64,000 nt of DNA. Origin: an uncultured Bacteroidales bacterium. Its GTDB lineage: Bacteria; Bacteroidota; Bacteroidia; Bacteroidales; P3. Positions 26,319-35,072 of the stretch are shown one piece after another. The position numbers and the translations under genes were made by a program. The stretch's first letter is position 1. Each line of letters opens with the position of its first letter. The stretch spans positions 1 through 64,000 of the forward strand of contig CAMVMF010000009.1 of NCBI GenBank assembly GCA_947168515.1. Reading direction: 5' to 3'. The notes beneath the pieces were generated by a model. It was not told the DNA's origin. It did no database searches and saw nothing but the letters and a program-made list of their open reading frames with translations.

Positions 26319-27341
26319 ATGAAGTATCTGTTTGAACTTAACCACCCCAAGCATTACTATCAGTTCAAGTATGTAATGCAAGCTTTAAGGGCCCATGGCA
26401 ACGAGATATTGGTCTTGGCTCGAGATAAGGATGTACTTTTGAATGTGCTACAGGAGGAAGGTGTTCCTTATATCGTCTTTGGCAAGCATAGAAAATCTAT
26501 GTCAGCCAAAATTTGGGGGACATTCGGTCTGATGGTTCATTATGTTTCTATTGTTAGAAAAGAACAACCCGATGTATTTGTCTCGAAAGCTTCTTGGTAT
26601 GGAACGGCTACGGCAAAACTCTTTCATAAAAAGTCTGTCATATTTCCGGATTCTGAAGTTGTGAAGGTTACCAATAAGTATGTTGTGCCATTATGTACCA
26701 AAGTGGTGACCCCAAGGTCCTTCCAATTGGACTATGGCGAAAAACATAGTCGCGTAGATGGCATATTTGAGGATTGCTATCTCTCCCCTCAGGTATATCA
26801 TGCTGATACATCTGTTGTGGAAAAGTATGGCTTAAAAAGGCCATATGCCATTGTTCGGTTCGTGGGTTGGTTTGCCAATCATGATGTAGGAAACTCTGGT
26901 TTCACTCTGGAAGAAAAAGTCAGGTTGGTTAAAACCATTTCCCAATATATGACCGTTTACATTTCTTCAGAGAATGCTTTGCCCGATGACTTGGTGAAGT
27001 ATAAACTCCCAACACCTGCTTCTTTAATACATGACGTATTGAGTAGTGCTGACTTATACATAGGGGACTCTCAGACAATGGCGGCCGAGGCTGCTTTATT
27101 GGGTACGCCGGCCATCCGTTCCAATTCATTTGTCGGTCCTAATGACATGTCAAATTTCATAATGCTTCAGGAGAAGTATGGGATGTTGCATAATGTGGCC
27201 AAGCCAGTAGATGCTATCGCGTTAGCTTCACAGCTGTCGAAGACAAGCCGTAAACAAGAATGGATAAAAAAACGGGATGACTATTATGAGCAGATTGGTG
27301 ATATTAATGCCAAGATTGTCGACATCCTTGAAAATCTATAG
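26319..27341 (+). CDS. DUF354-type GT-B-like protein
   Basis: A 340-aa protein resembling the DUF354 family: FELNHPKHYYQFKYVMQAL at the N-terminus, HKKSVIFPDSE mid-protein, and YIGDSQTMAAEAALLGTPAIRSNSF in the C-terminal domain, a nucleotide-sugar site like that of WecB/MurG-type folds. It is common in surface polysaccharide clusters and likely a glycosyltransferase. Exact activity unknown. Confidence 0.7.
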   Translation: MKYLFELNHPKHYYQFKYVMQALRAHGNEILVLARDKDVLLNVLQEEGVPYIVFGKHRKSMSAKIWGTFGLMVHYVSIVRKEQPDVFVSKASWYGTATAKLFHKKSVIFPDSEVVKVTNKYVVPLCTKVVTPRSFQLDYGEKHSRVDGIFEDCYLSPQVYHADTSVVEKYGLKRPYAIVRFVGWFANHDVGNSGFTLEEKVRLVKTISQYMTVYISSENALPDDLVKYKLPTPASLIHDVLSSADLYIGDSQTMAAEAALLGTPAIRSNSFVGPNDMSNFIMLQEKYGMLHNVAKPVDAIALASQLSKTSRKQEWIKKRDDYYEQIGDINAKIVDILENL

Positions 27342-27349
27342 TTGTTTGG

Positions 27350-28093
27350 ATGGATTTCACATTAGATAAATACAGAGAGTTGTTGATAGCTTTAAAGGAA
27401 AGCAGCCTCAGCTTCCGTTTGCGGCATGATGTAGACCTGCTGCCCCAAAACTCTTTGCGAACGGCCAAAATAGAATCCCAACTGGGACTGGAGGCCACTT
27501 ATTATTTTCGAATGGTGCCAGAGAGTTATGACGAGTCAATAATCAAAGAGATTTATTCGTTGAAGCATGAGGTAGGGTATCATTATGAATCCTTGACCAC
27601 CTGTGACGGAGATGTGGATGCCGCCTATAACGATTTCTGTTCCAACCTCGAAAAGCTCCGCCAATTGGCCCCAATACAAAGTATATGTATGCATGGCTCA
27701 CCAAGAAGTCGATGGGACAGTAAAGATATATGGAAAAAATATGACTATCGACAGTTGGGTATTACATACGAACCATATTTCGATACCGATTTTTCCAAGA
27801 CATTATATCTGACTGATACCGGTCGCCGTTGGGATGGGTACCACGTTAGTGTGAGGGATAAAATACCGGTTTTCCAAGAAAAATGGGAGTCCGAGGGACT
27901 ATCTTTCCATACAACGGACGATATAATCAAACAGCTTAAGAATAAGGACTCACTTCTAATTACTTCAGGATACGCGCTATTGATAACCACTCATCCTCAG
28001 CGGTGGAATCCTTTTGGTGTGCAGTACATAAAAGAATTATGTATGCAGTCGGCCAAAAATATCATTAAGGGATACCTGATTAAAAAAAGATGA
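27350..28093 (+). CDS. Divergent polysaccharide deacetylase-like protein
   Basis: A 247-aa NodB-fold candidate. H26-D27-V-D29 in LRHDVD replaces TFDDG, GYHYESL stands where the H-x3-H metal motif is expected, and CMHGSPRSRWD provides another His. It has no signal peptide. It begins 8 nt after the DUF354-type gene. Because the metal motifs are non-standard it may act on a different bond from the deacetylase at 19108. Confidence 0.6.
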   Translation: MDFTLDKYRELLIALKESSLSFRLRHDVDLLPQNSLRTAKIESQLGLEATYYFRMVPESYDESIIKEIYSLKHEVGYHYESLTTCDGDVDAAYNDFCSNLEKLRQLAPIQSICMHGSPRSRWDSKDIWKKYDYRQLGITYEPYFDTDFSKTLYLTDTGRRWDGYHVSVRDKIPVFQEKWESEGLSFHTTDDIIKQLKNKDSLLITSGYALLITTHPQRWNPFGVQYIKELCMQSAKNIIKGYLIKKR

Positions 28094-28148
28094 TAAAAGG
28101 AATAACAATAATTGATTTATTTATTCGTTATTAATATTATTTCAAGAT

Positions 28149-28928
28149 ATGAAGATAGTTTATAAATTATTATTGATTGCATTTATTGCAACAACAGCAT
28201 TGACCTCTTGCATTACTCCAGGGCAAGTAAACTATTTGCAGGATATGCATCATGGTAGTCAAATCGAGTTGGAGAATAAATTCCAAGCCACAATCTCTCC
28301 GTATGACGAACTTAACATTTATGTTTTCGCCTCAAATGAAGAGTTGGCCAAACCTTTTAACATTGGCGGAGGAATAACTAATGGATCACAGAATAGCAAT
28401 TACCGTGGTACCTATCTTGTCGATGTAAATGGTAATATTCAATTCCCTATTATAGGAGAAATACATGTGGCAGGATTAACAAGATTAAGTCTGCAAGACA
28501 CATTGAAAAATCTTTTAGAAAGCGGAGGTTATCTTTCGGATGCCGTAGTCATGGCCCGATTTGCCAACTTCAAAATATTTTTTCTAGGTGCGGAAGGAGG
28601 TAAAGTGATTACCATTAGTAATGAGCGTTGTACCTTCTTGGAGGCTTTGGCTCTTAGTGGTGACCTGAGTCTCTACACCAGTAGGGATAAAATTGCTGTG
28701 ATGAGAGAAGTCGATGGCAAGATGGTAATGCGTTATCTTGACCCTCGATCTTCATCGGTGTTTCAGGATCCATTTTTTATGCTTCAGCAGAACGATTTTA
28801 TCATCACCCAGAAATACAATAAGTCTACACCGCGTACCGAAGCAAGCCGCTTGGTGTCTTGGATGTCAGTCGGTTTGTCAATTCTGACTTTCACTACCAC
28901 AATCATTGCATTATTTAAAAAACAATAA
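28149..28928 (+). CDS. Wza-like outer-membrane polysaccharide export lipoprotein (OPX)
   Basis: A 259-aa protein with a lipoprotein signal (lipobox LTSC, Cys21), a polysaccharide-export domain (ISPYDELNIYVFASNEE), and a SLBB-like segment (FFLGAEGGKVITI). A hydrophobic C-terminus (SVGLSILTFTTTIIALF) could be the outer-membrane helix. It forms the export channel together with the Wzc that follows after one base. It is paralogous to the protein at 54078. Confidence 0.88.
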   Translation: MKIVYKLLLIAFIATTALTSCITPGQVNYLQDMHHGSQIELENKFQATISPYDELNIYVFASNEELAKPFNIGGGITNGSQNSNYRGTYLVDVNGNIQFPIIGEIHVAGLTRLSLQDTLKNLLESGGYLSDAVVMARFANFKIFFLGAEGGKVITISNERCTFLEALALSGDLSLYTSRDKIAVMREVDGKMVMRYLDPRSSSVFQDPFFMLQQNDFIITQKYNKSTPRTEASRLVSWMSVGLSILTFTTTIIALFKKQ

Positions 28929-28929
28929 T

Positions 28930-31449
28930 ATGAATAACGACGCTACCGTAAATAACACCAACACAGGATCGAACGAAGATAAACGTGTGAATTTATCTTT
29001 CTTGGATGAAAACCAGTCGGTAAGTTTCCATTTGAAAGATTTGCTCTTTCTCTTGCTGAGGAACATCCATTGGTTAATCATATTCGCCGTACTCGGAGGC
29101 CTGATTGCCAATTTTTTGTCTCGTAGACAAGAGAAAGTGTATGCCAGTAGTGCTAAAGTTCTCATCCGAAGTGGCAACGATGTCGGTATTAGTGACACTG
29201 ACACGAGAGAACTATCTGTTAGGACTGCATTAGGATTACGTCCTTTTTACGCTACCACCATTAATAATGAGATGATGATTCTCACATCCAAATCTACGAT
29301 ATTAAAGGTAGTAGAGTCTTTAAAGTTAGATGTTGTCTATAGTACTAAGACCGATATTCTTAAAACAGAAAAAAGCCTTTACGGTATTTCTCCTATAGAG
29401 TTAGAGTACTCAGAGGAAGAATTTATGAAGCCAAATCATTTATCAATTAAGATAATTGATAATGAGCATGTTCTGATAAAACGTCCAGGCCATCATTCAC
29501 TTTATGTTCCATTGGATAAGATCGTAATGACCCCCATGGGCAGACTTGTGGTGCATAAGACATGGGCATTTGTCGATAGCGAAATAGGACATGATATATC
29601 AGTGGATTTCCTCAATAAAGAAAGTTTGGCAGAGTATTATCGATCAAAATTATATGTCAAACGTGATGACGAGAGAAATACCATTATTAATATATCAATG
29701 AGGGACAACTCACCACAGCGTTGTGCTGATGTCATTAATATGCTTGTTAAAACATACAATGATGGTGCAGTTAATGATAAAAAGCGTATTATTAATGAGA
29801 CCTATAATTTCATTAACGAACGTATCAATGTCATAGGTGATGATCTCGGTGCCCAAGAATCGGCAGTGGCAGCCTATCGTAGTAGCAATGATGTTGTCAC
29901 ATCAGCATCCATTGGGGAAAATTATGTCAGAACAAGCTTGGCTTCTAGCAATGAGGCTGTAAGATTACAAGATGAATTGGGTATGGTAAGGTCATTGCTA
30001 AATGATATCAAAGCCAGTGATGGTACTAAAGTTGTCCCAATAGGAACTATCTCAAATGGTACAGTCGTTTCGTATTTGTCTGATTATAACAATCATGCTC
30101 AACAGGTTTCCAGATATAAAGAAATGGGAGCATTAAACAATCCTGTTGCAGCCCGAGCTATAGAAAATCAAGCACAGCAGCGAGAAGACCTTATCAGTAT
30201 GACAGAAGGTTATATCGCTTCCCTCGAACAACGTATTGTTAACGAGCGCAACATAGCCAATACGGCTTCCTCCAAAGTCCGCACAGTGCCGCTGAAACAA
30301 ATCTATCTCGAAGGGTTAGAGCGTAATCAAAAAATCAAAGAACAGTTGTATGTTTCTCTTCTCACTCGTCGTGAAGAATTAATGATTAGCCAACCTTCTC
30401 TGGAAGGTAGTGCCAAAATCATCGATGACGCACGGCCGAATGGTCACCCCATAACCCCCGATATTCCCAAAGATACCTTCATGGGCATTCTGATTGGTCT
30501 TTTATTGCCGATTATTTTTTACATTCTGAAGCGTCTTTTCGATACTCAGGTTAAGACTTATGCGGACGTGGAAAAGGCCACTACGGTACCTTTCCTCTGT
30601 GAGATACCCTCACTTGATTCCAATGAGAAGCGTAACATTGTTATCACCAATCAAGAACATGGTGGTGTGGCAGAATCGTTCCGTCTGTTACGCGCTAAGA
30701 CAGAGTTTCTTAGTGGCGATCCGGACAAGGCCAAAGTGTTGTTGCTTTCATCGTTACTCCCAGCATCCGGTAAAACATTTATTTCATCCAATCTGGCTGC
30801 TAGTTTAGCTCTTGCTGGTAAAAAGGTATTACTGGTAGACCTCGACTTACGTAAAGGTTCCTTAACCCATACTTTCTATTCCCGAAAAAATCCGGGTATC
30901 GTTAACTACATGACCAAGAAGGAAACTGATATCACCAAACTCATACAGTCTGATATTGTGGCTCCTGGTGTTGATGCACTATTCTCGGGTCCGTTACCTC
31001 CCAATCCTGCAGAATTGTTGGGTACCGAATTGTTCACTCAGCTGATTGACCAATTGCGAAAAATGTATGAGTTCATCGTCATAGATGGTGCTCCTGCTGG
31101 TATGGTTGTCGACACTGATATTATCAAGCGAGTGGCTGATCACACATGTTTCGTCATCCGTGCCCGTAAGTTTGACAAGCGTATGCTTCTTGATGTCGAA
31201 CGCCTTTATCAGGAGAAGGCCTTCCCCAGCATGTGCCTCATACTGAATGACGTTAAATATGACAAACAGCCGTTATATGGCCGTCAGTATGGCTATGGAT
31301 ACGGTTATGGCTATGGATACGGTTACGGCTATGGCTATGGTTACGGCTATGGCTATGGTATGTCTGAGGATGAAAAAGACGATAGTTCTTCTTCAAGCAA
31401 AGCTAAGAAAGAGAAGAAAAACCATTTATTTGGTGGTAAGAATAAATAA
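28930..31449 (+). CDS. Wzc-like co-polymerase and bacterial tyrosine kinase with a (GY)11 tail
   Basis: An 839-aa protein. The Wzz-type N-terminal helix is at about 35-60, a long periplasmic coiled-coil region runs to ~500, and a second helix lies near 520-540. The BY-kinase domain has Walker A ASGKT (K615), A' VLLVDLDLRKG and B FIVIDGAPAG. The C-terminus carries eleven Gly-Tyr repeats (residues 788-809), then an acidic/Ser/Lys tail. Wzc kinases autophosphorylate a Tyr-rich tail to control chain length and export; this tail is far more regular than the usual cluster. Confidence 0.88.
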   Translation: MNNDATVNNTNTGSNEDKRVNLSFLDENQSVSFHLKDLLFLLLRNIHWLIIFAVLGGLIANFLSRRQEKVYASSAKVLIRSGNDVGISDTDTRELSVRTALGLRPFYATTINNEMMILTSKSTILKVVESLKLDVVYSTKTDILKTEKSLYGISPIELEYSEEEFMKPNHLSIKIIDNEHVLIKRPGHHSLYVPLDKIVMTPMGRLVVHKTWAFVDSEIGHDISVDFLNKESLAEYYRSKLYVKRDDERNTIINISMRDNSPQRCADVINMLVKTYNDGAVNDKKRIINETYNFINERINVIGDDLGAQESAVAAYRSSNDVVTSASIGENYVRTSLASSNEAVRLQDELGMVRSLLNDIKASDGTKVVPIGTISNGTVVSYLSDYNNHAQQVSRYKEMGALNNPVAARAIENQAQQREDLISMTEGYIASLEQRIVNERNIANTASSKVRTVPLKQIYLEGLERNQKIKEQLYVSLLTRREELMISQPSLEGSAKIIDDARPNGHPITPDIPKDTFMGILIGLLLPIIFYILKRLFDTQVKTYADVEKATTVPFLCEIPSLDSNEKRNIVITNQEHGGVAESFRLLRAKTEFLSGDPDKAKVLLLSSLLPASGKTFISSNLAASLALAGKKVLLVDLDLRKGSLTHTFYSRKNPGIVNYMTKKETDITKLIQSDIVAPGVDALFSGPLPPNPAELLGTELFTQLIDQLRKMYEFIVIDGAPAGMVVDTDIIKRVADHTCFVIRARKFDKRMLLDVERLYQEKAFPSMCLILNDVKYDKQPLYGRQYGYGYGYGYGYGYGYGYGYGYGYGMSEDEKDDSSSSSKAKKEKKNHLFGGKNK
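31291..31356 (+). repeat. Tandem (GGN TAY)11 repeat coding Gly-Tyr
   Basis: Eleven 6-bp units, codons mixed between GGC/GGT/GGA and TAT/TAC, with a repeating GGCTATGGTTAC-like theme. Such an array can change length by slippage in steps of two residues without losing frame. Confidence 0.95.
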
Positions 31450-31483
31450 GAAGTCCTAGTTAGTCACCTTAATAGGCATAAAT

Positions 31484-32590
31484 ATGCCAAATCAGATTAC
31501 AGTCACCACCCCGCTACTTCCAGACCTCGATGAGTTTTCAGCGATGCTGAAAGAGGTCTGGAATAATAAGTGGATTACAAATAATGGACAGTTCCATCAG
31601 AAACTGGAGGCGGCATTATGCGAGTACCTTAAAGTACCATACATTAGCCTCTTCACCAATGGAACTCTCCCTTTGTTAACGGCACTGCAGGCACTGCGTA
31701 TAAGTGGAGAGGTGATAACGACCCCCTATAGTTTTGTCGCAACGACCCATAGTATATGGTGGAATGGCATCAAGCCCGTCTTTGTCGATATCGACCCCTC
31801 TAACTGTGGCATGGATCCTGACTGTATAGAGGCGGCCATCACGCCTCGGACTACTGCCATCATGCCGGTTCACTGCTATGGTAAGCCATGCGATATTGTC
31901 CGCATACAGCAAATAGCCGACAAGTATGGTTTGAAGGTCATCTATGATGCGGCTCATGCCTTTGGTGTGGAAGTAAACGGCAAATCCATACTTGAATATG
32001 GAGATCTCTCCACGTTGAGTTTTCATGCCACAAAGGTGTATACTACCATTGAGGGTGGGGCCATGATAATGCACGACCAAGAAACCAAAGAGCGGATAGA
32101 CTATCTGAAGAACTTTGGTTTTGTAGACGAGACAGAGGTGATTGCCCCGGGCATCAATAGTAAGATGGACGAGGTGCGTGCTGTCTATGGTCTGTTGAAT
32201 TTACAACTAGTCGATGCCGCTATTGAAGCGCGCCATCAGGTGGCCATTAAATATCGTTCAGCCCTAAGTACCGTAAAAGGCATTAGGTACTTTGAGGATA
32301 TGCCGGGTGTAAAACACAACTACAGCTATTTCCCCATCTTTGTAAACGCCGAAGAATATGGTATGACCCGCGATGAACTCTATAATAAAATGAGAGAGAA
32401 TGGAGTGTATGGTCGTCGGTACTTCTATCCATTAATTAGCACATTCAGCACCTACCGTGGATTGCCAAGTGCCTCTCCGGAAAACCTTCCCAATGCCACC
32501 CGTGTGGCCAATGAGGTAATCTGCCTTCCAATGCATCACCAACTATCAGATGAGGATATTAATAGGATTTTGGGTCTAATTGTAAAATAG
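31484..32590 (+). CDS. DegT/DnrJ/EryC1-family sugar aminotransferase
   Basis: A 368-aa PLP enzyme. SFHATKVYTTIEGG with K184 as the Schiff-base lysine matches the VioA/FdtB-like branch that transaminates dTDP-keto-sugars. It also shows VIYDAAHAFG (PLP pyridine Asp) and the LPMH segment near the end. It probably makes an amino-dideoxy sugar; the dTDP precursor could come from the rml genes at 57-60 kb. It is the last gene before the operon terminator. Confidence 0.87.
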   Translation: MPNQITVTTPLLPDLDEFSAMLKEVWNNKWITNNGQFHQKLEAALCEYLKVPYISLFTNGTLPLLTALQALRISGEVITTPYSFVATTHSIWWNGIKPVFVDIDPSNCGMDPDCIEAAITPRTTAIMPVHCYGKPCDIVRIQQIADKYGLKVIYDAAHAFGVEVNGKSILEYGDLSTLSFHATKVYTTIEGGAMIMHDQETKERIDYLKNFGFVDETEVIAPGINSKMDEVRAVYGLLNLQLVDAAIEARHQVAIKYRSALSTVKGIRYFEDMPGVKHNYSYFPIFVNAEEYGMTRDELYNKMRENGVYGRRYFYPLISTFSTYRGLPSASPENLPNATRVANEVICLPMHHQLSDEDINRILGLIVK

Positions 32591-32663
32591 CCTCATCCTC
32601 CACCCGTGCCGACAGCTATTCGTCACTAGGAATAGGCAATTCACATAGTACACTGTACCGTTC

Positions 32664-32706
32664 AAAAGGAGCGATATCTTCATCTGAGGGTATCGCTCCT
32701 TTTTGT
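32664..32706. terminator. Bidirectional intrinsic terminator at the capsule operon end
   Basis: A perfect inverted repeat of AAAAGGAGCGATA with its complement, followed by TTTTT on the plus strand and, read from the other side, by TTTT. It ends both the capsule operon and the convergent kamB-like gene. Confidence 0.88.
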
Positions 32707-32777
32707 ATGATATAATCGCTCCTTTGCTGTGAATTTGGCCCAGGCCCTGCTGCTAATAGCCGGATCAAGGCGGTGGT

Positions 32778-33782
32778 TTATGCCAACACATCGTAGACGG
32801 GACAGCCTAATGAATCAGAGAGTGCCGCGCATGCGTCATGAGAATTGAGGACGTACCCTTGAGGCGAAGTGGGGTTGAGCGTAATAGCTACTAGGTTTGA
32901 CCGTTGCATAACCTCTAGGCGCCCACCTCGTTTAATATAGTCTGAATACACCTCTGGGGTTAAAAATAGTTTGGTGAAATCCTGAACGATAAGTCTGCAT
33001 TTGGAGATATTGGGTTGGGCAGATAGATATTTAAGTAGCCGATCACTGACTGCGCCCGCGGCAAATATGGTATCACCATATTTAAATAATTTGTCCTCTC
33101 CGCGACCAAGCAAGAATACCGACTTGATTCCTAAGTCGTGAACCTCACCTTCTGAATCGATGCCCCAAATACCGGAGGCAATTGTGCTGAGCTTCTGGCG
33201 GAGCTCAGGGGATATTTCCTTTAGTTTAATCAGCCTGTATACGAATTTGGTCTTAGAGACCAATTGCTGCAAGTTTGGCGATACAGCGGCACCCGTGGCT
33301 AGAATCAGGGCTTCGGTTACGGTGGGCGAAGCAAGGCTTAGGCGCGATAAAGCCCCGTCCACAATAGACAGCTGTATGTTGCTTTTCCTGAACTGTTCTA
33401 TCTGTTGCCTTAGGATTCCTGTGGTGGCAGCACCTGAGAGGAGTGCCTTGCCCTGGCAGAGCACTTCGGCAGTTACGAGTTGTCCTAGCGCGGTCCGCCG
33501 TTCGTCTACATGTATGATCTTGGATACGAGGCGGCGCTGCATGTAATGTCTTTGCGAAGTAATGAACTGCATCCCTTCGTATAGTACGATTTCTGGCTTG
33601 GCTGTCGCGTATACGGAGTCGACTTGTTCGCCGTCGACACCAATAGAAGTGACAGCTGTTGATACTCCTATTTCGTGGAGGCGACGTAGGATATAGTTCA
33701 AACAAACTGTCTTTCCGGTGTTCTTTTCAAGCCCTACAATGGACAGACTCCGATAGTTACATATATTTTCTACAAATGGCAT
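32778..33782 (-). CDS. kamB: Lysine 5,6-aminomutase reactivase subunit KamB-like P-loop protein
   Basis: A 334-aa protein with P-loop GLEKNTGKT (17-25), SIGVDGEQVDSV, a mid-region GALSR-x-SLASP, and the C-terminal signature LVAITLNPTSPQGY. The order and wording match my memory of proteins annotated as KamB, which help exchange damaged cobalamin in lysine 5,6-aminomutase. Lysine fermentation ends in butyryl-CoA, and the divergent neighbour is a phosphate butyryltransferase-like gene, which supports the call. The aminomutase itself is not in the window. Confidence 0.7.
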   Translation of the reverse strand: MPFVENICNYRSLSIVGLEKNTGKTVCLNYILRRLHEIGVSTAVTSIGVDGEQVDSVYATAKPEIVLYEGMQFITSQRHYMQRRLVSKIIHVDERRTALGQLVTAEVLCQGKALLSGAATTGILRQQIEQFRKSNIQLSIVDGALSRLSLASPTVTEALILATGAAVSPNLQQLVSKTKFVYRLIKLKEISPELRQKLSTIASGIWGIDSEGEVHDLGIKSVFLLGRGEDKLFKYGDTIFAAGAVSDRLLKYLSAQPNISKCRLIVQDFTKLFLTPEVYSDYIKRGGRLEVMQRSNLVAITLNPTSPQGYVLNSHDACAALSDSLGCPVYDVLA

Positions 33783-33790
33783 TTCGGTTG

Positions 33791-33837
33791 CAAAGTTACA
33801 AAAATATCTTGTATATGGATATTTTTTCGTATTTTTG
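33791..33837. promoter_or_regulatory. Divergent -7 boxes for kamB-like and ptb-like genes
   Basis: Minus strand: TAACTTTG (CAAAGTTA at 33791-33798) lies just 8 bp before the kamB start, implying an almost leaderless mRNA. Plus strand: TATTTTTG at 33830-33837, about 46 bp before ptb. -33 boxes are weak. Confidence 0.55.
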
Positions 33838-33883
33838 CAAGAAGTGATTTTATATATATAATAATTAATAACTTTATAACAAG

Positions 33884-34792
33884 ATGATTACAAAATTAGA
33901 CGATCTCTTGGAACTCGTAAAGACCAAGGAAAAGAAAAGACTTGTTGCTGCCTATGCCAACGACTCCCATACCATCGGTGCAGTAAGTGCTGCCATCGAC
34001 AAAGGCATTGTTGATGCCACTCTCGTTGGTGATATCGACACCATTAAGAAGGTCTGCGCTGAAGAAGGTATCGATCCCAACATATTCGAACTCGTGCAAG
34101 AGGCTGATGAAACCAAGGCTGGTGTAAAGGCCGTTGCCCTTATCCGCGAAGGCAAAGGCAGTATTCTGATGAAAGGTTTGCTTTCTACCGATAAGTACAT
34201 GCGCGCTATCCTCAATAAAGAAGCTGGTTTGATGCCCGGCAAGAAGAATGACATGCTTACCCACATGGCCGTCTTCCAGGTTCCTGCTTATCACAAGCTG
34301 CTTGTTTGCAGCGACGTGGCTGTTATGCCCGCTCCCGACCTGAAACAGAAACAAACCATTCTCACCTATCTTGTCAACACCGCTAAGAGTCTTGAGATTG
34401 CTAAGCCCAAGGTAGCTGTCCTTGCTGCCACCGAACAGGTCTCCACTGGTATGCAGGCCTGTGTCGATGCTGCTATTATCAGCAAGATGGGTGACCGTGG
34501 CCAGATCAAGGGTGCCATCGTCGATGGTCCTCTTGCACTCGATGTTGCCATCGATGCCGAAAGTGCCAAGACTAAGAAAGTTGGTGGCGAGGTTGCTGGC
34601 GATGCCGACTGCCTCCTGTTCCCCAACATCGAAAGTGGCAACGTGTTCTACAAGGCTTGCACCAAGTTTGCCGGTGCTGAGCTTGCCTGCATGGTTGTCG
34701 GTGCCAAAGTCCCCTGCATCCTTACCAGCCGTGGCGACAGTGCCAAAACCAAGCTCTACAGCATTGCCTTGGCCGCTCTGAACGCTAAATAA
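33884..34792 (+). CDS. ptb: Phosphate butyryltransferase / phosphate acyltransferase
   Basis: A 302-aa enzyme of the phosphate acetyl/butyryltransferase family, of normal length for Ptb: the N-terminal RLVAAYANDSHT, GKGSILMKGLLSTD, SDVAVMPAPDL and the C-terminal GAKVPCILTSRGDSAKTKLYSIALA. It swaps CoA for phosphate on butyryl-CoA (or acetyl-CoA) to give the acyl phosphate used by a kinase for ATP. No butyrate kinase is next to it. It has higher GC than the capsule operon and a strong codon bias (AAG, GGT/GGC, ATC) typical of a highly expressed gene. Confidence 0.82.
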   Translation: MITKLDDLLELVKTKEKKRLVAAYANDSHTIGAVSAAIDKGIVDATLVGDIDTIKKVCAEEGIDPNIFELVQEADETKAGVKAVALIREGKGSILMKGLLSTDKYMRAILNKEAGLMPGKKNDMLTHMAVFQVPAYHKLLVCSDVAVMPAPDLKQKQTILTYLVNTAKSLEIAKPKVAVLAATEQVSTGMQACVDAAIISKMGDRGQIKGAIVDGPLALDVAIDAESAKTKKVGGEVAGDADCLLFPNIESGNVFYKACTKFAGAELACMVVGAKVPCILTSRGDSAKTKLYSIALAALNAK

Positions 34793-34820
34793 TCTAGGAT
34801 AAAATCCTCGGTAATAAACG

Positions 34821-34882
34821 TTAACTCTATTGGTCCTATTTGTCCAATAATAAGTGTTGGCAGATAGAGCCAATAGAGTTAA
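34821..34882. terminator. 13-bp perfect inverted repeat after ptb
   Basis: TTAACTCTATTGG at 34821-34833 pairs exactly with 34870-34882 across a 36-base loop. It lies 28 bp after ptb. The loop is longer and the T-run weaker than in the other terminators of the window, so it could also be a protein-binding site. Confidence 0.45.
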
Positions 34883-34893
34883 TTAATAATTAT

Positions 34894-35050
34894 GACTATC
34901 CGCATTGCACCGAAGAAGCCTCGGAGAGGCTTAATCTCAATAACCCCATACAAGAAAATCTCCGATTTTCGCAGTGTGGGGATTGGAATCAACCCCATAA
35001 GTGCGTCTCGGAGAGACGCGATTTCATATTTCGGACGATAGCGGATAATC
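34894..35050. repeat. 157-bp nested palindromic element (REP-like)
   Basis: Terminal inverted repeats GACTATCCGC (34894-34903) / GCGGATAATC (35041-35050) differ at one base. Inside are the hairpins AAGCCTCGGAGAGGCTT (34916-34932), GAAAATCTCCGATTTTC (34954-34970) held within CCCCATAC/GTGTGGGG arms (34944-34951, 34974-34981), and GCGTCTCGGAGAGACGC (35003-35019). All three hairpin tips share the CTCGGAG/ATCTCCGAT theme. It could be a mobile REP/MITE-like unit or a structured RNA between ptb and the next gene. Confidence 0.65.
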
Positions 35051-35072
35051 ATTTAATAATTATAACTCAATC

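Noticed and set aside
31291-31356. Gly-Tyr array as a CRISPR or other spacer-repeat array
   Set aside because: The units are 6 bp, contiguous and in frame within a kinase gene; there are no spacers. No CRISPR array was seen anywhere in the window.
32100-32590. rfbB or other dTDP-glucose dehydratase hidden near the aminotransferase
   Set aside because: No additional SDR motif set is visible; the frame is fully explained by the DegT-family enzyme.
33896-34873. 325-codon open frame antisense to ptb
   Set aside because: The Ptb frame has clear family motifs. The antisense frame results from its strong codon bias and has no recognisable domain.
34916-35019. Hairpins as simple ptb terminators
   Set aside because: None is followed by a T-run, and the nested, flanked layout does not fit intrinsic terminators.
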